The translations under genes and the position numbers were made by a program. This document shows, piece after piece, positions 32,230 through 38,876 of a stretch of 43,302 bases of DNA (position 1 is its first letter; each line of letters opens with the position of its first letter). The stretch is taken from contig JANYHG010000069.1 in the NCBI GenBank assembly GCA_025359165.1, forward strand, positions 1 to 43,302. The letters are read 5' to 3'. The stretch is from Hyphomicrobiaceae bacterium. Lineage in GTDB: Bacteria; Pseudomonadota; Alphaproteobacteria; Rhizobiales; Hyphomicrobiaceae. The notes below the pieces were generated by a model. The model had not been told where the DNA came from. It saw only the letters and a program-made list of their open reading frames with translations, and ran no database searches.

Positions 32230-34433
32230 GGTGTAGTCTCCGCCTCGCCGGTGAAGCCGAGCTCGAATTCGACGCGCCGGTTTGCACTGTTGGGTCCGGC
32301 GGACCGCGACAGGTCTTTGTTCGTCAGGCGGCCGACCGAAACGACCCTGACCATGCCGACGCCACGATCGGCGAGGACGGCGGCGACGCGGTCGGCACGG
32401 TTCTGTGCGAGGTTCGAGTTGATCGCCTGCCCGCCACGTTCGTCCGTATAGCCGACGATGCGGAGAGTGAGGTCGGGGTTGTCGCGCAGTCGCCGCGCCA
32501 ATTGATCGAGGATCGCGTTGGCCGCGCCTGGATCGCGGAAATCGGTGCCATTGCCGAAAAAGATCGCGTTCGCGCGCACGAACTGTTCCAATTCGTCGCG
32601 TGGCGTGGGCGGCCGGAGGCGGTCGATCCTGGCACCGAGCGCGGTGAGGTTGGTAGGGACGCCAAGACCGAGACCGGCGGCACCGATCCGCTCGGCCAGC
32701 AGACCGGCGTCCTCGGCCAACTGTGCGCGGTCCGTCGGCTGACTTTCGGTCGGGGATATCGGTGCCGGTGTGCCTGATAGTAGCGAAGAAAGACGTGTGT
32801 CGACCAAGTTCAGCGCTGCCCAAAGATCTGCCAACTGACTGGTTTCCGGTGGACGCAGGTCGGCGAGCGGCTTGGTGCGGTCGAGTGCCGTATCCAATGC
32901 GGCTCGCAACTCGGCGAGTGCGGGGGACGCTGGAGAGCCGCCCTGCTGTTCCTGACGCACGACGGCGATGCGAACAGCTTCGAGGCGCGGACGCACCCGC
33001 GCGATCGAACGATTGACCGCCAGCGTCTGCGCATCTTGTCTTTGACGCTCTGCCTCGGTGCGCCACTGGGCCAGCGCTGCTTCTACCTCGGTCGCGTCGC
33101 GTGGCAGAATGCCGAGCTGATTGTGGACTTTCGCTTGCGGTACCTCCTGGCCCAGCCGGGTCAGGATCTCGTCACGCAATGCCGGGCTCGGAACGAACCC
33201 CGACAGGGTCAGCGCGCGGCCGCCGCGCGCCACTTCGACCTTGGGCGGTACGCCCTTGATGTCGTCGATCGTCTCCAAAACGCGATTGGCCGCACTTTCG
33301 GTGCGTGTCGTTTCGAATGTCTGGTAGGCCGACCACGCTCCCCAAAGTAGGAAGGGCGTCGCCAGAAGTCCGATCAACACGTAGAGGCGGGTTAAGCTCG
33401 GTGCCACCACGCCCTTGCCCGCCTGCTCGCTGGTAAGCGCGGCCTGACGGTCGAAGGTCTGCTTTTCGATCGCTTTGCCGACGTTGGGAAGAATGGCGGC
33501 AATCTCGGCGCGGGTCTGGGCCTGCGCCGCGCTCGTGGCGGCGGGGTTGCCGCTTGCGCTGCGTCGGCTGCCGTCGGCGACGAGCACCTGCTGATAGCGT
33601 TCGAGGGTGTCGAGAAAGACTTCGTCGATCACCTGTTCGGCGACAGGCCCGGCGGTCCCGCGGCAGCGAACGGCCAACAAGTGTGCCGCCGAACCGCGTA
33701 CGAAAATGCGGTCGCCGTCTTCCAGTTCGAGTGTGCGAAAGCTGCCCGGGGCGGCGCCGAAGGCCTCTTCCGAGAAGGTCATGATGCCGCTGATGTAGCC
33801 TGAAATCAGCACGTCGCGGTTCGAGCCGCCAGGGCGTGCGGCTCCTTCGGCCGGCGTATCCTTCTCCCAGTGTGCGATCAGATCGCCCGAACCGCGACGG
33901 ACCAGGAACACCTCCTCGACGCGCAGCCGATTGGCATCGGCCAAAGCGAGGTCGCCCATGGAAACGCCGGTCGCCGCACTCTTTGACGCCAACGCCGCAG
34001 GCCGACCGCCGCCGAGCCGCGCGTTGATCTCGATCATGCGTCTGTTGACTTCGGCCTGGACGTAGCTTTTCACGAGCCGGCCGGTGATCGGATACAAGGC
34101 GTCGACCATCTCGTCCTGGCTGTCGCGCAGCTGGATTTTGATGGTGCGCACGATCAGCGGCGCAATAGCCTGGCTGAGCGGTTCGTGACGGACGATCTCG
34201 GCTGCGCGCAGGGCACCGTCGATGATGTTGGAAACGCTGTGCAACAGGCGCTCTTCGGTTCCCGCCCGCTCGAAAACCGCATCGAGCCGCTCGGACAACA
34301 GGCCTTCGCGCTGCTTGCCGGCGCTTGCTTCGGCATCCAGACGACGGGTCAACTCGTCGAGCCGCATCGTTTCGCGTTCGAACAGAAGTTCCTTGAGAAG
34401 CTTGACGCCTTGAGGCGGGGGCTGATCGGTCAT
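32226..34433 (-). CDS. Single-pass membrane protein with cytoplasmic domain, BON and OmpA domains
   Basis: 735 residues, without a signal peptide. Residues 1-345 should be cytoplasmic: a helical region (1-145) and an alpha/beta region (about 165-260, RVEEVFLVRRGSGDLIAHW to HLLAVRCRG). The latter reads like a roadblock or longin-type fold; that is my inference from strand pattern. One transmembrane helix follows (about 349-368). Outside it come a BON-like domain (about 395-445), a coiled linker, and a C-terminal OmpA peptidoglycan-binding domain (about 620-728; GYTDERG, NLAQNRADRVA, NRRVEFEL). It would link the inner membrane to peptidoglycan while presenting a large cytoplasmic part. Stop and start overlap as ATGA with the GTPase gene, suggesting a functional partnership. 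Confidence 0.85.
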   Translation of the reverse strand: MTDQPPPQGVKLLKELLFERETMRLDELTRRLDAEASAGKQREGLLSERLDAVFERAGTEERLLHSVSNIIDGALRAAEIVRHEPLSQAIAPLIVRTIKIQLRDSQDEMVDALYPITGRLVKSYVQAEVNRRMIEINARLGGGRPAALASKSAATGVSMGDLALADANRLRVEEVFLVRRGSGDLIAHWEKDTPAEGAARPGGSNRDVLISGYISGIMTFSEEAFGAAPGSFRTLELEDGDRIFVRGSAAHLLAVRCRGTAGPVAEQVIDEVFLDTLERYQQVLVADGSRRSASGNPAATSAAQAQTRAEIAAILPNVGKAIEKQTFDRQAALTSEQAGKGVVAPSLTRLYVLIGLLATPFLLWGAWSAYQTFETTRTESAANRVLETIDDIKGVPPKVEVARGGRALTLSGFVPSPALRDEILTRLGQEVPQAKVHNQLGILPRDATEVEAALAQWRTEAERQRQDAQTLAVNRSIARVRPRLEAVRIAVVRQEQQGGSPASPALAELRAALDTALDRTKPLADLRPPETSQLADLWAALNLVDTRLSSLLSGTPAPISPTESQPTDRAQLAEDAGLLAERIGAAGLGLGVPTNLTALGARIDRLRPPTPRDELEQFVRANAIFFGNGTDFRDPGAANAILDQLARRLRDNPDLTLRIVGYTDERGGQAINSNLAQNRADRVAAVLADRGVGMVRVVSVGRLTNKDLSRSAGPNSANRRVEFELGFTGEAETTP

Positions 34434-34559
34434 CGCGAAGGGCTCATCTGCAAAGGACCGGCGGTAGCGGGCGCGCGACGTGAAAGATTTGCAAGTGTCG
34501 AAAACGCTCGCCCGATTTTCTGCGCAAACGATCTGGCGATAGAAGTACCGTGCAGTGTT

Positions 34560-34880
34560 TTACGAGCGGGCCAGGCTTCGGATGTGCTGGCCGAGGTCAT
34601 CGATGCCGGCAGCAAGAGCTGAAATATGGTCTTGGCGGGCGGCTTTGTGCTCGTGACGAAAAGCGTCGAGCTTGTCTTCGAGCGTCTGCAATCGGGTTTC
34701 CAGCGTGTGCAGCCGCGCGTCCCAGTGCCGACGAAGATCGCCCAGGATCAGATCGCGGATCTGGTCCATGGAGTCGTCGTGCAGGTCGCGTTGCACGTCG
34801 CGCGCCGGTTCGTAACCGTTTTGGTCGCGCTCGCGCGGCGTCGCGTAGGAAGAGCCGTTCACGTAAGGATTGATCGTCAT
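34560..34880 (-). CDS. Small coiled-coil protein of the GTPase/OmpA block
   Basis: 106 residues from the ATG at 34880; an upstream in-frame ATG at 34943 would add 21 unlike residues. The N-terminal half is polar and disordered-looking (MTINPYVNGSSYATPRERDQ). The C-terminal half is a heptad-like coiled coil rich in Leu, Arg, Asp and His (WDARLHTLETRLQTLEDKLD). There is no signal or membrane helix. It is the first gene of the minus-strand block, 126 bases before the OmpA-domain gene. I do not recognise a family. It may be a cytoplasmic adaptor for that protein or for the GTPase, on context only. Confidence 0.7.
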   Translation of the reverse strand: MTINPYVNGSSYATPRERDQNGYEPARDVQRDLHDDSMDQIRDLILGDLRRHWDARLHTLETRLQTLEDKLDAFRHEHKAARQDHISALAAGIDDLGQHIRSLARS

Positions 34881-35062
34881 GGTACGCACCCAACACTCAG
34901 TTCGTTGCGGCTGCCAGTGCCACTCGTGGAGATCTGCAAGCACCTGATCTGCGACCGAGCGGTCGAAGTCTACCCTGACCGCTCGTCATGGTCGATCGTC
35001 GCCGGTTCTGACACTCTGCCGGCTCGACCCTGCGTATGCCGTTGCAAACTAGCGCATTTCTC

Positions 35063-35090
35063 TCCGAAACCGAAGCGACATTGTTTCGGA
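35063..35090. other. Inverted repeat between matB and the coiled-coil gene
   Basis: Perfect 8-bp dyad TCCGAAAC-N12-GTTTCGGA, 52-79 bases after the matB stop codon on the minus strand. It also lies upstream of the next minus-strand block, so it could be a weak terminator for matB or an operator for the block. Confidence 0.35.
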
Positions 35091-35141
35091 CGGCTTGCGC
35101 TCGCAACTCGACGCCGACGGGTGACTCGGGTTCAGAACGTG

Positions 35142-36668
35142 TTAATTTTTGAAAGTGGCCTGATACGTCGAGCGCAGGTCCGCCTTCTGCACCTTGCCCA
35201 TCGCATTGCGCGGCAACTCCGGCACGACGAACACGCGTTTCGGCAATTTGAACTTGGCGAGCCGCCCGCCGAGGGCAGCGATAATATCGGCTTCGACGGG
35301 GGCCGGTTTGTCGGCGGCTGCCGTCACAACGGCTGCGACGCCTTCGCCAAAATCGGGATGCGGCAGACCAATAACGGCGGCCTCGCCGATCCCTTCGAGG
35401 GCGTTGATCTCGTCTTCGATTTCCTTCGGATAGACGTTGAAGCCGCCCGAAATGATCAGATCCTTGGAGCGACCGACGATCGTCACGCGGCCATCATCGG
35501 CTTGAGTTGCGAGATCGCCGCTGATGAAATATCCATCGGCGCGGAATTCTTCCTTGGTCTTTTCCGGGTTGCGCCAGTAGCCGGCGAAGACGTTCGGGCC
35601 TTTGACCTCGAGCACGCCGGGCTCGCCGGTGGGGAGCACCTTGCCATCTGCGGATGCGATGCGCACCGAGACGCCGGGCAGCGCAAAGCCCACAGTCCCG
35701 GCAATGCGCTCGCCCGTTCGGTAGGGATTGGAAGTAATCATGCCGGTTTCGGTCATGCCGTAGCGTTCGACGATGTCGAGGCCGGTCCGCGCTTTGAATT
35801 CGATATGCGTTTCTGCCAGCAGCGGTGCCGATCCAGCGATCACCAGTCGCAATTTCTTGCAGAGTTCGGCGGTGAATTTGGGCGTGCCCAGCATACGGGT
35901 GTAGAACGTAGGCACGCCCATCATCACCGTCGCGTCCGGCAGGTCGGCCAACACGGCATTGAGGTCGAATTTCGTATGCCAAAGGATCTTGGCACCGTTC
36001 AGCAGTGCCGTGTGCAAAGCCACGAACAGGCCATGCACGTGAAAGATCGGCAGCGCGTGCAGCAGCACGTCGGCGTTGGAAAAGCCCCATTCCGTCGATA
36101 GGGTCTCGACGTTGGAGACAAGGTTTTCGTGGGTGATCATCGCCCCTTTCGAGCGCCCGGTGGTGCCGGACGTATAGAGCAACGCGGCGAGATCCTTCGG
36201 CGTCCGCGCCACCGTCGCATGGACGTCGGACTGCTTGAATGCGAGGTCGAGGATCGATCCGCTGCCGTCGGCTTCGAGCGTTTCGATGGCCTTGATGTTT
36301 TTTGCAACCGGCAATGCGGCCAGCGCCGCTTTGGCGGCTTTGGAAATCAACAGAACCGTGGGTTCGGCATCACCGATGAAATACTCGAGTTCGGCGGCGG
36401 TGTAGGCGGTATTGAGTGGATTATAGACGGCGCCGAGCTTCAATACCGCGAGATAGATGCACACGCTCGTAATCGACTTCTCCGCCTGCACCATGACGCG
36501 GTCGCCGGGCTTGACGCCGAGCGCCGCCAGCGTATTGGCAAAACGGCCGGCGGCACTGCGGAGCTGATCGTAGCGCAGCGTGATACCGCCCGCTTGGACG
36601 AAAGCCACATTACGCGCAGCCGATTTCATGCCGGCGTCCAGGCGCGTGAATAGATTGGCATCTGTCAT
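35142..36668 (-). CDS. matB: Malonyl-CoA synthetase (MatB family)
   Basis: Adenylate-forming ligase that makes malonyl-CoA (and often methylmalonyl-CoA) from the free acid, ATP and CoA. The 508 residues show the AMP-binding P-loop LLYTSGTTGRSKGAM, HALPIFHVHGLF, the ERYGMTETGM motif, GYFISGDLA and the C-terminal hinge GRSKDLIISGGFNVYPKEIE, ending with the catalytic Lys in NAMGKVQK. These match MatB closely, though a related short-chain acyl-CoA synthetase cannot be fully excluded. It lies 172 bases downstream of ccr on the same strand, and would supply C3/C4 CoA esters related to the EMC pathway. Confidence 0.9.
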   Translation of the reverse strand: MTDANLFTRLDAGMKSAARNVAFVQAGGITLRYDQLRSAAGRFANTLAALGVKPGDRVMVQAEKSITSVCIYLAVLKLGAVYNPLNTAYTAAELEYFIGDAEPTVLLISKAAKAALAALPVAKNIKAIETLEADGSGSILDLAFKQSDVHATVARTPKDLAALLYTSGTTGRSKGAMITHENLVSNVETLSTEWGFSNADVLLHALPIFHVHGLFVALHTALLNGAKILWHTKFDLNAVLADLPDATVMMGVPTFYTRMLGTPKFTAELCKKLRLVIAGSAPLLAETHIEFKARTGLDIVERYGMTETGMITSNPYRTGERIAGTVGFALPGVSVRIASADGKVLPTGEPGVLEVKGPNVFAGYWRNPEKTKEEFRADGYFISGDLATQADDGRVTIVGRSKDLIISGGFNVYPKEIEDEINALEGIGEAAVIGLPHPDFGEGVAAVVTAAADKPAPVEADIIAALGGRLAKFKLPKRVFVVPELPRNAMGKVQKADLRSTYQATFKN

Positions 36669-36739
36669 GATAACGCTCGTATTCGTGTGAGGCCGCGCCC
36701 GTCCGGCGACCGCGCGCCGGCCCCAAGCGCAGCGCTCAT

Positions 36740-36765
36740 CTGACGCCCCTTATAGCGGGCGTCAG
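36740..36765. terminator. Strong hairpin between ccr and matB
   Basis: Perfect 9-bp stem CTGACGCCC-N8-GGGCGTCAG, about 76-101 bases after the ccr stop codon. No T-run follows on the minus strand, so it may be an mRNA-end-stabilising or attenuating structure as well as a terminator. Confidence 0.45.
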
Positions 36766-36840
36766 CGCGACTGCAACCACCTCGCGGTCGCCGCCTCACC
36801 GTTCAACCGGCTTGTGCCGCAATGGTAGTCCGAGCGGGGA

Positions 36841-38157
36841 TCAGGCCCTTTTCGCGCTGGCTTCCAGTACGTCTTCGTACGTCCTGAGGCCGGTGCGGGG
36901 GGACGACACGAGCACGGCCATGTTGCCGGGTTTGTGCTGGTTCTTGAACATGCGCATATGCGCCTTGGGAATTTCGTCCCAGGTGTAGACCTCGCTCATG
37001 CAAGGTTCGATGCGGCGCTCGACCACCAGTTTGTTGGCCTGCGAGGCCTGCAGATAGTTGGCGAAATGGCTGCCCTGCACACGCTTCTGATGCATCCAAA
37101 GGTAGCGCGCATCCATGGTCAGATTGTAGCCGGTGGTGCCGGCACAGATCACCACCATGCCGCCGCGCTTCACGATCATGACCGACACGGGGAAGGTGCT
37201 CTCGCCGGGATGCTCGAACACGAAGTCGACGTTGTTTCCCTTGCCGGTGATTTCCCAAATCGCCGAGCCGAATTTGCGTGTTTCCTTCATCCAAGCCGCA
37301 TACTCGGGCGAATTGACCACTGGCAGCTGGCCCCAACATTTGAAGTTCTTGCGGTTGATCACGCCTTTGGCGCCCAACTGCATGACGAAGTCGCGCTTGT
37401 CGTCTTCACTGACGACGCCGATGGCATTTGCACCGGAGGTGGCAATCAACTGTGTCGCCATCGAGCCGAGGCCTCCCGACGCGCCCCAGACGAGCACGTT
37501 GTGACCGGGGCGCAGCACATGCGGACGGTGACCAAACAACATGCGATAGGCGGTCGCGAGCACCAGCGTGTAGCAGGCGCTTTCTTCCCACGTCAGATGC
37601 TTCGGTCGCTCCAGCAGTTGCCTGTCCTGAACGCGTGCGAACTGTGCGAAGGAACCGTCCGGGGTCTCGTAGCCCCAGATGCGCTGGCTGGGCGAGAACA
37701 TCGGGTCGCCGCCGTTGCATTCCTCGTCGTCGCCATCGTCCTGGTTACAATGGATGACGACCTCGTCGCCGACTTTCCAGCGCTTGACCTTGGAGCCCAC
37801 TTTCCACACGATACCCGCAGCATCGGAACCCGCGACGTGGAAGGGGTTCTTGTGCACATCCTTGATCGGCGAAATCGGCGTGCCGAGTGCGGCCCAGACG
37901 CCATTATAATTGACGCCGGCCGCCATCACGAGCACCAACACGTCGTGGCTGTCGAGTTCCCACGTCGGGATCACCTCGACCTGCATTGCCGTATCGGGGT
38001 TGCCGTGGCGTTCGGCGCGAATGGTCCACGCGTACATCGTCTTCGGCACATGACCCATCGGCGGAATTTCACCGATCTCGTACAGATCTTTGAGCTGCGT
38101 CGTCGGGCCCGAGGCGGCCTGAGCGCTTTGAGTGGTCTGTGATGCTGCCTGCGCCAT
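36841..38157 (-). CDS. ccr: Crotonyl-CoA carboxylase/reductase
   Basis: Key enzyme of the ethylmalonyl-CoA pathway: reductively carboxylates crotonyl-CoA to ethylmalonyl-CoA with NADPH and CO2. The 438 residues are normal for Ccr. Conserved parts: KDLYEIGEIPPMGHVP near the start, GVNYNGVWAALG, NPFHVAGSDAAGIVW, the acidic/Cys insertion NQDDGDDEECNGGDPMFSP, and SQRIWGYETPDGSFAQF. The NADPH loop VLVWGASGGLGSMA and the FEHPGESTFPVSVMIVKRGG block follow, the latter forming the CO2/substrate site region. AGGAG lies nine bases before the ATG. It diverges from the membrane-protein/ecm side. Confidence 0.97.
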   Translation of the reverse strand: MAQAASQTTQSAQAASGPTTQLKDLYEIGEIPPMGHVPKTMYAWTIRAERHGNPDTAMQVEVIPTWELDSHDVLVLVMAAGVNYNGVWAALGTPISPIKDVHKNPFHVAGSDAAGIVWKVGSKVKRWKVGDEVVIHCNQDDGDDEECNGGDPMFSPSQRIWGYETPDGSFAQFARVQDRQLLERPKHLTWEESACYTLVLATAYRMLFGHRPHVLRPGHNVLVWGASGGLGSMATQLIATSGANAIGVVSEDDKRDFVMQLGAKGVINRKNFKCWGQLPVVNSPEYAAWMKETRKFGSAIWEITGKGNNVDFVFEHPGESTFPVSVMIVKRGGMVVICAGTTGYNLTMDARYLWMHQKRVQGSHFANYLQASQANKLVVERRIEPCMSEVYTWDEIPKAHMRMFKNQHKPGNMAVLVSSPRTGLRTYEDVLEASAKRA

Positions 38158-38222
38158 TTGTTTTGTCTCCTCGGGGCGAAACGCGTGCGCTCATGCCTGA
38201 CGATGCATGGCTGGTCCAACCG

Positions 38223-38257
38223 TATTGCATTGCCACACCGGACTGTGCACCGCAATA
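38223..38257. promoter_or_regulatory. Dyad region upstream of ccr (candidate operator)
   Basis: TATTGC and GCAATA are separated by 23 bases, with CACA-CCGGAC-TGTG nested inside. It contains TGTGCACCGCA (38244-38254), which matches the word TGTGCATCGCA upstream of ecm at 10 of 11 positions. It lies 66-100 bases upstream of the ccr start. Confidence 0.4.
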
Positions 38258-38416
38258 TTTTTACACTCTGTTTTTCCCTTGGGCCTTTACTTAGCGGCTG
38301 AGTACCCCGTCGCAGCGGGCGGTAAATGGACCTTAACGTTTAGCCGTTACGTTGGCTGGACCGATGTCTCGCCTCCACCGACCCGTGCCGCGCGAACCCA
38401 ATACGAGGAACAGCCC

Positions 38417-38761
38417 GTGTCATTTCTCATGCCGCATCTGCAGGCGTTGTTCGATATCCCGGCATCGACGCTGACGCTGATCGCAATCATGTGCAGCGCG
38501 GCCATGTATTTCGTTCGCGAGCATCTGGTCTATTCGTGGTTCGTGCTGCTGCTGGGTCCGTTCAGTTTTGCGCTGTCGGCATTCATCAACTATGGGCTGA
38601 CTTATTTCGAGGTTTTCCCGATCGCCAAGACCGAGCAATGGCTAATGTGCACGATCTTTTCGGCCACCGTCGGGATCATCGGCGGACTGTTGGTCGCCGT
38701 CGGCATCGGACGCCTGATCGAACGTTCGCAGTCCAATCCGGAGCGTTTCCACCGCGCGTGA
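38417..38761 (+). CDS. Small membrane protein, unknown function
   Basis: 114 residues from a GTG at 38417, with GAGG upstream; an ATG at 38429 would shorten it by four residues. Hydrophobicity suggests three transmembrane helices: IPASTLTLIAIMCSAAMYF, a second from SWFVLLLGPFSFALSAFINY, and a third in MCTIFSATVGIIGGLLVAVG. The C-terminal tail is polar (RLIERSQSNPERFHRA). No family is recognised. It sits between divergent ccr and ecm, 115 bases before ecm on the same strand. A link with short-chain acid use is only a guess from position. Confidence 0.7.
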   Translation: MSFLMPHLQALFDIPASTLTLIAIMCSAAMYFVREHLVYSWFVLLLGPFSFALSAFINYGLTYFEVFPIAKTEQWLMCTIFSATVGIIGGLLVAVGIGRLIERSQSNPERFHRA

Positions 38762-38809
38762 TCGCATCCGGCTGCGTTCGTTCTTGCGGTTATCTTACTT
38801 AGACCTCTG

Positions 38810-38831
38810 TTGTGCATCGCACAATCGATGC
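38810..38831. promoter_or_regulatory. Overlapping palindromes upstream of ecm (candidate operator)
   Basis: Two perfect dyads overlap: TTGTGC-ATC-GCACAA (38810-38824) and GCATCG-CACAAT-CGATGC (38814-38831). They lie 46-67 bases before the ecm ATG and cannot form as hairpins together. A transcription-factor site is likely; the word TGTGCATCGCA recurs upstream of ccr. Confidence 0.5.
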
Positions 38832-38876
38832 GCTAGTGTTCGATCCAATTGATTTGGATTGCACAGGAGCCCGCAG

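Noticed and set aside
32230-33066. Upstream in-frame extension of the small GTPase
   Set aside because: Arg/Ala-rich translation lying over the OmpA-domain gene in another frame; the ATG at 32229 gives a complete G domain.
34626-36101. Long open frame antisense to matB
   Set aside because: Covers matB in reverse, with no homology visible; typical GC-rich artefact.
36934-38142. Long open frame antisense to ccr
   Set aside because: His- and Ala-rich translation without domain; ccr on the other strand is certain.
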